This document shows, in pieces, positions 1-10,200 of a stretch of 48,644 nt of DNA. The translations under genes and the position numbers were made by a program. The DNA is from a virus: the IMG/VR virus record IMGVR_UViG_3300035698_007241, positions 1 to 48,644 of that record; one strand, 5' to 3'. The notes beneath the pieces were generated by a model. That model did no database searches. It was not told the DNA's origin and worked only from the letters and a program-made list of their open reading frames with translations. Numbering within the stretch: position 1 is the first letter of the stretch; the number at the start of each line of letters is the position of its first letter.

Positions 1-127
1 GAACATATTCTTATAAATTACATTACTTTCAAGCTGCTGGAGACACTACGGACAAGAGTGAGGCTGGTGCTATGACAACATATACGTTTAATGAAGGTAG
101 TAAGAATGTTTTATTCGCCTTCCCTGA
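1..127. repeat. Terminal direct repeat (assembly overlap of a circle)
   Basis: Bases 1-127 are identical to 48518-48644. The reading frame of the nozzle-like gene runs through the repeat without interruption, so this is the overlap of a circular contig and not a gene duplication. A length of exactly 127 matches a common maximum assembly word size, which suggests an assembly artefact of a circular or circularly permuted genome rather than a biological terminal repeat. The non-redundant genome is 48,517 bp. Confidence 0.96.
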
Positions 128-1862
128 AAGATGTGATTCTCTTGGTAATATAAAAACAGCAAGGTACTTGATAACCAGAACAAAAGCTGGTGGAAGTGAT
201 TATTATGTTCTAGACACTATAACATTTGATTCTACTAAAGATTCTATATATATAGATAATATTGCTGACGCCAGTCTTGGAGACAAGATACTTGTGGGTG
301 ATACTGCTGGATATAACTGCTGTTCCGATACTATGCCAATTCCTGGTCAGCCCTATGGCCATACTCCTACCGCGGGAAGCCTTCCATGGTCCGGTTATAC
401 ATTGGGTAGCAAGGCAAACCTAGATACTTTTCATTTCGCATATTCTTATGTTGATACAAACCTAGGAATAGAGAGTGAAATAGGAGCATGGGAAGAAAGG
501 GCAAGCGATGATTCGGGAAGTTTCTTTATGGGTGTAAGAATACCACCAGACTTAAGGAATTTTGTTGATGCCATTGTAGTCTACTGTGATTACGATATAG
601 ATACAACCTTCTCCGATACATCAACTTATAGGATATTTGATACCATAAGGGATACGGGTGTATTCGGGAGTGGAGACAGTATTGGTTCATGTGCATGGAC
701 TCCCGTTGGCGATTACTGGTGTCCAACACCAATCGGATGGCATGAAGGATTTTTTGAAACTTGCGTAGATTCTTTCACATTCTTCAGTAGAAATAAGAAT
801 CTCCCATTTAAACTGACAAATAAGTTACCATATAAATACCTTGAATATTCCTTTAGTAGATTATGGGGAGCAGGTGACGTAGATTTTCCCTCGAGACTTT
901 ACTATTCAGGAAGAACAGACCTCGGTTCTATTGGTCATTGGGATTTTGCCTTTGACTATATAGCTTTAGATGAGAATGATGGAGATAAAATACTTGGAAT
1001 GACAGCGATAGACCAAGGTCTTATAGTTTATAAAGGTTATTCGACTTGGTTCATCACCGGGACAGATCCAAATTACAATATGAGGGCAGAGAAGATATCC
1101 TCGACTTATGGGGCAGCCTCCAATAATTCAATAGTTCATTATAATGGAATAGATGTGTTCTTGTCACCATTAGGTTATATCTGTATAAGATCGGGGACTA
1201 AAATACAACCAGTATCACAAAGAATACATGATAGTTTTAGTGGTAAGAATATGGTAGACTTATCTACGTCCACTGCTAATATATTCGACGGTGATTATTG
1301 GTTAAGCTTTCAGGATTCTACTGCTAATAGTACTGGTACTATCATAACAAGACTAGATACAGTCTATCTATGTGACTTAATGACAGGCAACTATGAATGG
1401 CGTAAGTATGACCTTCAATTTGCATACTCAACATTCTACGATACAACCTCGGTGGACTATACACCGAAGAAGCAATCAATGATATTTTCTAAGGATAATA
1501 CCGATAGTCTCTTCCAATTTGACATCGGGACTACTGATAACACTGACTCAATCAGGGCAATATATATATCACCACCATTTCTTACTGATGCAAATTATCG
1601 AGTCTATGGTGGGAAGATTGAGGCTGAGATACCTTACCAGGATTCGATATACATAACTTTGCAGAATATCAATAATGATTCACTAGCCTTTTGTGTGATA
1701 CACAATGATTCTACTATTATACAGAATAATTATGATTTCTATTTTGATTCACCTATCGCGGCAGGATTTCATTTGAGGCTGGACGATAGAGGATCTTGCT
1801 CATCTTTGAGAATAAAGAGAATAACAATCGATTATGATATGGAGAGTGGCGTAATAAAATGA
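1..1862 (+). CDS. Tail nozzle / DNA-stabilisation-like protein, C-terminal part (gene crosses the contig join)
   Basis: This is the 3' portion of a gene that begins at 47980; joined, it encodes about 799 residues. The frame is open from base 3 and ends at TGA 1860-1862. Blocks such as DGDLVKRAGISVV near the start, then SRLWGAGDVDFPSRLYYSGR, DKILGMTAIDQGLIVYKG and HYNGIDVFLSPLGY, follow the order typical of podoviral nozzle or tubular-B/gp10-like proteins: an N-terminal array that lists a value per site, then a beta-propeller-like body. Such proteins extend the short tail below the adaptor ring. Its place directly after two adaptor-like genes supports the role. The ATG at 72 is internal and is not the start. 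Family assignment is by pattern recognition only. Confidence 0.72.
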   Translation, partial: TYSYKLHYFQAAGDTTDKSEAGAMTTYTFNEGSKNVLFAFPERCDSLGNIKTARYLITRTKAGGSDYYVLDTITFDSTKDSIYIDNIADASLGDKILVGDTAGYNCCSDTMPIPGQPYGHTPTAGSLPWSGYTLGSKANLDTFHFAYSYVDTNLGIESEIGAWEERASDDSGSFFMGVRIPPDLRNFVDAIVVYCDYDIDTTFSDTSTYRIFDTIRDTGVFGSGDSIGSCAWTPVGDYWCPTPIGWHEGFFETCVDSFTFFSRNKNLPFKLTNKLPYKYLEYSFSRLWGAGDVDFPSRLYYSGRTDLGSIGHWDFAFDYIALDENDGDKILGMTAIDQGLIVYKGYSTWFITGTDPNYNMRAEKISSTYGAASNNSIVHYNGIDVFLSPLGYICIRSGTKIQPVSQRIHDSFSGKNMVDLSTSTANIFDGDYWLSFQDSTANSTGTIITRLDTVYLCDLMTGNYEWRKYDLQFAYSTFYDTTSVDYTPKKQSMIFSKDNTDSLFQFDIGTTDNTDSIRAIYISPPFLTDANYRVYGGKIEAEIPYQDSIYITLQNINNDSLAFCVIHNDSTIIQNNYDFYFDSPIAAGFHLRLDDRGSCSSLRIKRITIDYDMESGVIK

Positions 1863-2221
1863 TGGGATTATTCTTAGTGCTAGCTGTTGCCAGTAGCATC
1901 TTTACTCCGGCTGGGAATGAATTTGGTGAGACTGTAGGTAAGACTGGAAGGCGTGTTCCCTTTGAAGTCGTGCAGACTATACAACTAGAGGATGGTGTTG
2001 GGAAGGTTGTGCTGAATAGCAATTTTACTAAGGAGAAAAATAATGTTAAACCAACGACCGCAGACGATATATATACATCCGTTTCTCAGTTGCTTAACAC
2101 AACAGCTGACATTATTCATTCTTATGGAATCTATATATCACCCAACCTCGATACACTGACGATTGTTTCCGATAGCACTAATGATACGAGTAATGTTACG
2201 ATAAGAGTTTTAATGAGATAG
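1859..2221 (+). CDS. Small exported or membrane-anchored protein of the tail module
   Basis: A 120-residue product starting at ATG 1859, which overlaps the preceding stop in an ATGA arrangement (translational coupling). Residues 1-16 form a hydrophobic stretch (MMGLFLVLAVASSIF) followed by a small and polar segment, so it looks like a signal peptide or anchor, although it has no basic residue at the very N-terminus. The remainder is Thr/Ser/Asn-rich with a probable C-terminal beta region (LDTLTIVSDSTN). I do not recognise a family. Its position between the nozzle-like gene and the ejection-type genes suggests a tail accessory or membrane-contact protein. Confidence 0.75.
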   Translation: MMGLFLVLAVASSIFTPAGNEFGETVGKTGRRVPFEVVQTIQLEDGVGKVVLNSNFTKEKNNVKPTTADDIYTSVSQLLNTTADIIHSYGIYISPNLDTLTIVSDSTNDTSNVTIRVLMR

Positions 2222-2232
2222 AGGAGGATATT

Positions 2233-2934
2233 ATGGGCTTTGGTAGAACATTGAGAGGATTAGGTGGGGCTGTGAATCAGGCTCCGTCATCTGGTGTAGC
2301 TGAAATACTCAAGGACAAATTCGGGATGGAAGATGACAAGGGACTGTATGATCCAAGCAAGACAGGCTTCTATGATTTTGCTAGTGATCCTAATACGGCT
2401 ACACAATTTGGAGAACAGCGAGAAGGATTATTTGATAGATATAGTGGCATAGCTGATGAAGGTCTTATATCACCAGATGTGATGCAGACATTGTTTAGTA
2501 ACTTTCAACAATTGCAAGCTCCCGGAGTCGCCGCAAATAGAGCTAGGGTTTCAGCTGATGTTTCTCAAAGACTTGGCAGTCGATCAGGGGCATCTGCTAA
2601 AGCTCAATTTAACCTTGTTGATGTGCCAGCTCACATAGCTGAGTCAGAGTTTGCAAGTCAAATGTTTCAATTCAATCAGGGGACTAAGCAGAGTGGCATA
2701 GCGGGACTAGAGAGGTTAAACACTCGAGATATGGCCGCCTTGCAAGGATTATTCAGTCAGTATCTTGAGTTACTTAACGCTCGAGAAGGCAGAGCTTCGA
2801 ATGAAAGAATAGCAGAAGGTCAAGATAGTGGTGGTGGGCTTGATGATATACTTGGTGGAATAGCCCCGATATTACCATTCATACCTGGACTTGGTCCTGC
2901 TGCTGGCGGAGCAGCTGCCATAGCTGCACAATAG
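2233..2934 (+). CDS. Putative internal virion / ejection protein, 233 aa
   Basis: The ATG at 2233 follows GAGGAGG with good spacing. The product is Ala/Gly/Gln-rich and mostly helical, with a hydrophobic small-residue C-terminus (GGIAPILPFIPGLGPAAGG, about residues 204-222) that could insert in a membrane. Composition, size and position as the first of three consecutive genes (233, 304 and 1,039 residues) resemble the internal-protein cassettes of short-tailed phages, whose products sit in the capsid and leave with the DNA. No signal peptide is present, unlike many neighbouring tail genes. The function is inferred from context, not from a recognised domain. Confidence 0.7.
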   Translation: MGFGRTLRGLGGAVNQAPSSGVAEILKDKFGMEDDKGLYDPSKTGFYDFASDPNTATQFGEQREGLFDRYSGIADEGLISPDVMQTLFSNFQQLQAPGVAANRARVSADVSQRLGSRSGASAKAQFNLVDVPAHIAESEFASQMFQFNQGTKQSGIAGLERLNTRDMAALQGLFSQYLELLNAREGRASNERIAEGQDSGGGLDDILGGIAPILPFIPGLGPAAGGAAAIAAQ

Positions 2935-2943
2935 GGGAATATT

Positions 2944-3858
2944 ATGGCTAGTGAAAATCAACAGAACAATTTTCAACCATTCCCTGACCCAGGCCCTCTT
3001 CCTCAACGCGACAAAGGTTTGGGTGAGAAGCTAGGTCCACTATTTGCATTGGCCGGTTTAATAGCTAATGCTACATCTGGTTCCAAGGGAACGAGGAGGA
3101 ATGCACTTGGTTCATTTCAGCAACAACTAGGCATACTACAGTCATTATCACAACAGAAAGATCAGGAGACTTTGCAACAGTATCAAGCTGACTATCAGAT
3201 AGCCAGGGATAAAGCTATATGGGAAAGAGATGGAGCACAGAAAGCTTTTGATAATGCTTATAAGATGAAGAAGGGTGAGGCTGAACAGAAACGAAGAGAC
3301 TTATTAAATGAAAAGACTGATCTTGAAATAGAGGGATTAAAGACCGAAAGGGAAAATAATTTCGCCGGTAAGATGGAAGAGCTTAATCTTAAAAAGGCAG
3401 GATTAGTTAATGCTCTAAAAACTCTTGATATTAAAGGGCAAGAATCCGAAGCTAAAAAGACCAAAGAAGAACTGGTTAAGCTGGAAAAACGGGAAATAGA
3501 TATTGAGCAAATAAATGAGATGTTTAGAGACAGGACGAGAGAAGATGCTCATGCTTATTTAAATAGCTTATTGACTCGTGGTGAAATGGTAAAAGATCAG
3601 GTGGCGTCTCAATTTGCCAGGGGAAGAATTGGACTTGAGGGAGTAGAGAAATTTAGTCCACGAAAAAGTTCTGTTCGAGAGGTTAGACGCAAAATAACCT
3701 ATGCTCAATATAAATACCTAAGAGAATTGACTGATGAATATTTTGATTCTATTGAAGGGGAGACACTTCCGGGTATTGAAAAAGCGACTAAGGTTGAGAA
3801 ACTAAAAGGATTGGAACGTGCTAGGGAAACAGCTGAATCTTTAGAAGATCTTCAATAG
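2944..3858 (+). CDS. Coiled-coil putative internal virion / ejection protein, 304 aa
   Basis: The ATG at 2944 follows AGGGGAATATT. After a Pro/Gln-rich N-terminus and a short hydrophobic stretch (about residues 30-43, GPLFALAGLIANAT), residues 60-200 are strongly charged and heptad-like, with runs of Lys, Glu, Gln and Arg, so an extended coiled coil is likely. It is the second member of the putative ejection-protein cassette. I recognise no catalytic motif. It could equally be a structural spacer of the tail or core. Confidence 0.7.
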   Translation: MASENQQNNFQPFPDPGPLPQRDKGLGEKLGPLFALAGLIANATSGSKGTRRNALGSFQQQLGILQSLSQQKDQETLQQYQADYQIARDKAIWERDGAQKAFDNAYKMKKGEAEQKRRDLLNEKTDLEIEGLKTERENNFAGKMEELNLKKAGLVNALKTLDIKGQESEAKKTKEELVKLEKREIDIEQINEMFRDRTREDAHAYLNSLLTRGEMVKDQVASQFARGRIGLEGVEKFSPRKSSVREVRRKITYAQYKYLRELTDEYFDSIEGETLPGIEKATKVEKLKGLERARETAESLEDLQ

Positions 3859-3867
3859 GAGCATATA

Positions 3868-6800
3868 ATGGCGGATAATGAGATTGATTGGACCGGCATC
3901 AAAAAAGGTTTTAATTCTTATCAAGAAGAGTCGACTGCCGACACCAATGCTACCCAAGCTGATTCATTTATAAGTGGAATGAGCAATCAACTTGAAGAAG
4001 AAATATCACCAGAGCAGCAAGAACAAACCGATGAAGGCATTTGGTCGACAATAGGAGATATCACTGGTGTCAGTAATTATATAAATGGTATCATGCCTAA
4101 ATTTAGAGAACTTGGCGAATCATTCGAAAGAAGAAGAAAAGAAGGGGCCGAATTTTATAGAAAAGGTGGAACAGGCACTGATATAGCATTATCGGCGTCA
4201 GCTATCTCAGTAGCATTAATGGCAAGTGGTGAAAAGACGCTCAACACGGTGAAAGATTTAGGATTCTTGATGACTAAGACGACTAAGGAAATAGCGACTG
4301 ATCCAGATTTTGAACTTCCGGAGTCTTCGAATACAATGCAATTAATATCGGAGGTCATGAGGGAAAGACAGTCACTTGGCTTAAATGTCGCATCTGGTGT
4401 TATTCAAATGGCTCCTTATATAATTCCAGTCACAGGCCAATTAATGTTCGCTACTGATATAGCAAAGAATCCACAAATGGTTATTCACATGGCCGAGCAA
4501 TCTGTCGATGCTTATAAAAATACTTATCTTGCCTTAGAGGGTGATGAGGCAGCTAAAGAGAATTTAAGAACTCATCCCTTTGAGTCTGCATTTGCTATGG
4601 CAATGCCATTGTTAATCGCTTTTGGCGTCAGTAAAAAAGTTGGTGGCGGCAAAACTCCAAGGAGGGCGATTAATGATATACAGGTAAAGCTGTCAAAAAA
4701 TGAGGCCACTAAGCCAGTTGCCGATGCTATGGTGAAGATAAGCGAGACTCTTGATGCTGAATATAAAATGATAGAAATGGAAACATCAAGAGTAAAGACC
4801 TCTACCCCAGAAATTGAAGCTCTATCAGAGAAACATAATTTAAAATATGATGGCGTTCAGGAAACACCGGGGAATAAACCACCCCTCCATCAATTCACCG
4901 ATAAAGAAACGGGAACGACATTCTATGTTGAAAAGCCTGGTGAGATTCCTTCTAAGATAGTGGAAGTAAGGGAAAGATTCAAGCTAGAACAACCTGCTCT
5001 GAAATCTGAAGAAACAGTTATTCCCGACGGGGAAAAAGTTGCCACACTTTCATTGCGCACGGAAGCTGAAGCTATTGAGGCAAAGCTAACTAATGACTTT
5101 GGTGAACTTCCTGCATATAAGACAATGAATATGAAAGAACAAGCACAGCTAGCTCAAGATTTTATTCATTCGGACTATCAGGCAGCGAAGAGAGTGGCAA
5201 TGGGAGAAGAGGCTGCTCCAGCAGGAATTCGTGACGCGTCAGTTTATGAGGCAATGAAAATACGTGCATTAAAAGAAGGCGATGTTAATCTCTTACGAGA
5301 ATTAGCGGTAGAATCTAAAGTTCCCACGAAATTAAGTGAATATGGTCAGGCCATTAAAGCCGCCGATTCCAACTTAATAAGTGATCCAGTCAAGGTTATG
5401 CAAGATATTATCAAGACAAGGAAGGAGCATTCAAAGCGAACTGGAATAGAACGTATTGAAGATATCATAACAAAGGAAGAAGCTGCACGAATTGTCGAGT
5501 TAAGTGATGATATGATGAAGAAGATGGACGCCATGGAAAAAGGTGGAGACAGATTTGAATATGGTGCATCTCGCGTAGCCTACGAAAGATATATCGATGA
5601 GTTGAAGGGTGAGAATTTATCCATCGGGAGGAAGGTAAAAGATCGGTTTGGTGAATTTAAGACTACATTCAAAGATAATAAGGCAGAGGCGGTTTATAAT
5701 GTTGGCGTCGATGCTCTTAAAACTATTGTAAATAATTCTGTATCCTTGGTGGCATCCCTTGACAATTCATTCCTTGGGCGACAGGGTCTACATACACTTA
5801 TGACTCATCCTTCAGTCTGGGCAAAGGGAGCAAAAAATTCATTCGTTGATATTTGGAATACATTGGGTGGGAAACAAACTCATGATGCTTTAATGGCCGA
5901 CGTTTACTCACGCGAGAATTACTTGAATGGTTCTTATGAAAAAGCAAAGATTCTCACCAAAACAGAGGAACAATTTCCCACGTCAACACCTGAGCGCATT
6001 CCGGTTGTTGGTCGCGTATTTAAAGCATCACAAAATGCCTTTACTGGTTCTGCTATTCGTATGCGAACAGGACTATTCGACCTGCTCTCAAAAAAAGCTA
6101 CAGAGAATGGTGTTAATATGAAAAACAGCACTAATCTTGAATCAACGGGAAAATTAATAAATGCCCTAACTGCACGTGGGAAATGGGGTGAAAAGGGTGA
6201 GCCCGCTTTTGTTAGACTGTTCTTATGGGCGCCAAAAATGATTAAGGGTAATATTGATGTATTAACTGCGCACGGTGCAGGGCTTGGTCTTAAGGGTAAA
6301 TTTGCACGTAAAGAGGCGGCAATCAATTTACTCAAGATAGTAACTGAAACAGCGGCGGTTATGACTATAGCTAATGCCCTTAAACCTGGCAGTGCAGAGC
6401 TTAACCCGACAAGCACGGACTTTGGAAAGATTAAAGTGGGTAAAACACGGTTTGATATCACCGGTGGAGCAGCTTCTCTTGTTACCTTGGCATCTCGCAT
6501 ACTTACGAGATCGCGTAAAAGCACAAAGACTGGGGAGACTATACCATACGGAACTGAGTTTGGTCAAACGAATCCATTTGATGCACTTGTTGATTTTGTA
6601 ACCAATAAGACTAATCCACCAACTCGTGTTCTCGTTGACTGGCTACGTGGTGAAGATTTTAAAGGTCAGCCGTTTTCACCATCAAAATCACTCTATAAGG
6701 CAACAACTCCAATCGTAGTTCAAGAGGCCATAGACTTAAAGGATGAGGCTTCTGCTCAAGCAATAGCTGGAGTAATTCTTGATGGTTTCGGGGTAAGTGC

Positions 6801-6987
6801 AAATACATATAATTATTATTACGGTGAAGATACAAAAGAGGCCATGAAAAAGCGGGTAAGATATATATTGAATGCTTTTCAGCCCTTAACAAAAGATGGA
6901 AAGCCAAAGAAAAAGCAACTTACACAGGGAGAGCGTGAAGCTTATAAACTAGAATTCAAAGAATTAATGGGGAAATTAAAGGGGTAA
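3868..6987 (+). CDS. Large putative internal virion / ejection protein, 1,039 aa
   Basis: The ATG at 3868 follows AGGAGCATATA. It is the third and largest of the ejection-type cassette. An acidic N-terminus is followed by hydrophobic helices around residues 102-118 and 238-254, a long charged helical middle part, and another hydrophobic region around 825-842 (VTETAAVMTIANAL), with a Lys-rich C-terminus. This alternation of amphipathic helices and possible membrane-inserting segments fits proteins that form a channel across the periplasm during DNA entry. I cannot see a lysozyme or transglycosylase motif, which is often fused in such proteins. The role is inferred from size, order and composition. 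Confidence 0.72.
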   Translation: MADNEIDWTGIKKGFNSYQEESTADTNATQADSFISGMSNQLEEEISPEQQEQTDEGIWSTIGDITGVSNYINGIMPKFRELGESFERRRKEGAEFYRKGGTGTDIALSASAISVALMASGEKTLNTVKDLGFLMTKTTKEIATDPDFELPESSNTMQLISEVMRERQSLGLNVASGVIQMAPYIIPVTGQLMFATDIAKNPQMVIHMAEQSVDAYKNTYLALEGDEAAKENLRTHPFESAFAMAMPLLIAFGVSKKVGGGKTPRRAINDIQVKLSKNEATKPVADAMVKISETLDAEYKMIEMETSRVKTSTPEIEALSEKHNLKYDGVQETPGNKPPLHQFTDKETGTTFYVEKPGEIPSKIVEVRERFKLEQPALKSEETVIPDGEKVATLSLRTEAEAIEAKLTNDFGELPAYKTMNMKEQAQLAQDFIHSDYQAAKRVAMGEEAAPAGIRDASVYEAMKIRALKEGDVNLLRELAVESKVPTKLSEYGQAIKAADSNLISDPVKVMQDIIKTRKEHSKRTGIERIEDIITKEEAARIVELSDDMMKKMDAMEKGGDRFEYGASRVAYERYIDELKGENLSIGRKVKDRFGEFKTTFKDNKAEAVYNVGVDALKTIVNNSVSLVASLDNSFLGRQGLHTLMTHPSVWAKGAKNSFVDIWNTLGGKQTHDALMADVYSRENYLNGSYEKAKILTKTEEQFPTSTPERIPVVGRVFKASQNAFTGSAIRMRTGLFDLLSKKATENGVNMKNSTNLESTGKLINALTARGKWGEKGEPAFVRLFLWAPKMIKGNIDVLTAHGAGLGLKGKFARKEAAINLLKIVTETAAVMTIANALKPGSAELNPTSTDFGKIKVGKTRFDITGGAASLVTLASRILTRSRKSTKTGETIPYGTEFGQTNPFDALVDFVTNKTNPPTRVLVDWLRGEDFKGQPFSPSKSLYKATTPIVVQEAIDLKDEASAQAIAGVILDGFGVSANTYNYYYGEDTKEAMKKRVRYILNAFQPLTKDGKPKKKQLTQGEREAYKLEFKELMGKLKG

Positions 6988-6988
6988 C

Positions 6989-7279
6989 ATGACAAAGAGC
7001 AACTTCAACATATCGGCTGCAAATCTTATAGTTACAGTTATTGTCCTAGTAGCAGCTATAGTAGGTTTCGCGTGGGCTAACAAGGCTGGTGTAGCTAGTA
7101 ATTACACTAAGAATGTTGATCAAGACAGTGCTATAGTGTTATTAGAGGCTGCCGATGTGCAATTTAAAACAAATGACAGCGCTATGATAGCTATGATCCG
7201 ATCGGGTGACTCAACTATTCTTGATGGTATAAATAAATTAAACAGTAAAATGGATTCAGTAATACAGGAAAGTAGGTAA
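6989..7279 (+). CDS. Single-span membrane protein, 96 aa
   Basis: The ATG at 6989 lies 1 base after the preceding stop, with GGGG just upstream. Residues 12-30 (LIVTVIVLVAAIVGFAW) form one transmembrane helix; the remaining 65 residues are polar and probably helical, ending in a region with coiled-coil character (NKLNSKMDSV). A short N-in, C-out topology is plausible. It lies between the ejection-type genes and the giant fibre-like gene, so it might be a holin-like or tail-assembly membrane protein. I recognise no family. Confidence 0.72.
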   Translation: MTKSNFNISAANLIVTVIVLVAAIVGFAWANKAGVASNYTKNVDQDSAIVLLEAADVQFKTNDSAMIAMIRSGDSTILDGINKLNSKMDSVIQESR

Positions 7280-7282
7280 TAG

Positions 7283-10200
7283 ATGAAAAAGTTCTTTGAA
7301 AGTTTATGGTTCCCGATAACGATGCTATTAGTATTTGCTATAGCAATGTGCCTACTTTTACCTGGTAGAGTTTATGCTTCGGGAAGTTTCCCTCCATTCT
7401 GGATACAAGCCGATACAATACGTAAGGCAGATCCTAATGATAGCTTCTTTCTTTTTGAGACACCAACTGGTGACATAGGCTACTTCATGTATGGTGATAC
7501 AACTACTGGTGGCGGTGGAACTACTGCATGGTATTTCTCAAATGACAACGCTACATTACTAGCTATAGGTTCTGGTTCAGGTGGTAGTGGATCAGATACT
7601 ACTATTTGGAATGAAAAAATTAACATAGACACAGCTACCTTGAATGATGGTTGGCTATTAGCTTACGATTCCACTAATCAGGAATGGGAAGATGTCGCGC
7701 CTGCTGGTCTTGTAGAAGTAGACCCTGGACTAGACGTTAATCCTGTTATAATTAGCGATGGCTCTACTCCCGATCCCAGCACAAGATATGACGCTTCATC
7801 GGGAACTGATGGATATTTTGTATGGAAACAGGACAATGATTATTTCTCTCTTAACGAGGGGCTTTACGTAATAGATTCAACTGCTGATGCAACGGGGGCC
7901 TATTTATCTTTAAAGAAAACACGGTCAGGCAGTCCCGCGCACGATGAAGACATGTCCGGTGCCGTTTATTACAGGTATGTAGATGCCGGTGGAACGAATG
8001 AGCAGACTTCGGCTTCGATTGCCAGTTATGCAAAAGATACTACGTTAGGTGCAGAAGAAGGGAACCTGATCGTTCAAGTTGATAGTGCCGGTAGTCTTGT
8101 TTCTAAATTAGCCGTTGGCGTGGTGGGTATTACAGTTGTTGGTTATATGCAATCAGACAGCATTTATGTAAATAGTAAATTCATATCAGACTTTGAAGGC
8201 ACAGCATTGTCGATTACAAGCGGTGTTCTAAATGTGACCGAGACAGACCCGACATTGACGGATGATGCTACGGTTACAATAGGAGACGGAACTCAGCCTA
8301 TTGCCCTGATATTTGATGCGGAAAATCCCGGCAATGCAATAATTTCCTTTGATGGGTCAGATAGCACTTTTCTGTTATCCAATGCAACCAACTTTCATTT
8401 TTTCCAAGTGCCGGTAGAAATAAGTGCCGACCTTACCCTTTCTGGCGCAGGTTCCGACTTAACTGTCGGCGGAAATATAGATGCTGATTCGGTAGATGCC
8501 AATAGCATGTATGCCGACACTATTGATGCTGATTCGATTAAGACGGGTGATTTAGTAGTCACAAATGATATCGTAGCAACTAATAACATATTCGCCGACT
8601 CAATTGACGGTAGTATGGTCTACGGTGACTCAGTTAAGACAGGGACTCTTATAGTTGGTGCCGCTGCTGGTATCACCAATATCGCAGGAGCTAATTTAAC
8701 AATTTCAGGTGGCGTTCTTAATGCTTCTGGCGGTTCATTGACTTATTTCGCAGAGTCGGAAGATACTGACACCTCTATATTTGCTCCGGTTACAAATACA
8801 GTTATCAGGCTTGCTACGGCAGACTTAAAGGTTGGAACGAATGGCGCGGCCTCAGACCCGTCTATTGGCTTTGACGGTGGGACGGGAACAGACGGATCTA
8901 TTACTCACGATGAATCAGAAGGCGAATTTGTTATCAATCAAAAGTTACACGCTGATAATAATATTTCAACCGACAAACATATATTTATTGACCAAGACGA
9001 AGATGAAGCAATAGACTATTTATATTACGGTGCTGATGCTGACCACGCTCTTTCATTTACCGAAGCAACCCCAGTATTCAATCTAACTGATAGTCTCAAA
9101 GTTGCATTAGGTGTTGAATCTCCGATTATCACAGCAACAACTACAATCAATATGCCCGACTCATCAATCACTGATGCTGAAATAGATCACTCCTCAGTTG
9201 AGACTTGGCTTGATACAGTTTATAGACCGCGTGATTCCTACGATGATACAACCATTGATACAAATAATACTGGTCAAATTAGGATGGCTCAACAATCAGC
9301 GGTCTTTGGCCAGGTATTAAAATGGACTGGTTCAACGTGGGAACCTGCGACAGATCAATCGGGTAGTCCAATTTGGGAGACTTCAAACGACACTGTGAGA
9401 GTCATAGATGCCGATGGTGACACAAACTATGTTATCTACGATGATGATGCAGGCAATGTTCAATTCACAGTAGGCAATACCGCCTCTAATGCGGTGCAAA
9501 CGTTGACGGCTAAACTCGACACTATCTTAGGTGCCGGAACTCAGGTTGTTCTCGGCAATGATACTATAAGTCTTGGCGATGGAACAACCGACACTGCTGT
9601 TGTCGCGTGGTTTATCACTCCAACTGACACTGGTGGAATAAGATATAATAACGCTGATAATTCAATGGAGTTCTCTAATGATGGTGGAACGTCTTGGACT
9701 GACATTGGTTCAGGTGGTGGTTCGACTTGGAATTGGGAAGACTCGGCCGGTGCGCCTCCAAATAATGTTTTAAATGCTTCTTTCGCTGATAGTGCTGGTT
9801 CATCTGCTGATGAGAAGGTGCAAGATAAAGCCGGAGCGATGACAACTGGTAATACAACAGACGGCATTACTGTCACCTATCAGGATGTGGATGGTACAAT
9901 CGATTACGAGGTTGATGTTAAAGTTTCTGACAGTTCGGTTAATTACGCTGATACAGCAGGTAGCTCCTTGGATATTCATGTCGATGAAAAAGTTGATAGA
10001 TTGATTAACGATGCCGATGCTGTTCATACGCGAATAACTATAACTTATGATAATGTTGACAATGCAATGGACTTCGTAGTTGACGATATGTATGCCGATA
10101 GTGACGCCGATGTTACAAATGACATAACTGTTGATAATACTACTTACGTCACAACTACTGGCGATGTCACTGTTGGCGGTGGAGTTGTTATCTCTGGTGA

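Noticed and set aside
1-127. Biological direct terminal repeats of a linear genome
   Set aside because: The length equals a usual assembler word size and lies within a gene that continues in frame; overlap of a circular assembly is simpler.
5934-6524. A long open frame on the minus strand inside the 1,039-aa gene
   Set aside because: It lies fully antisense to a strong plus-strand gene, has no ribosome site, and its composition is that of a shadow frame.
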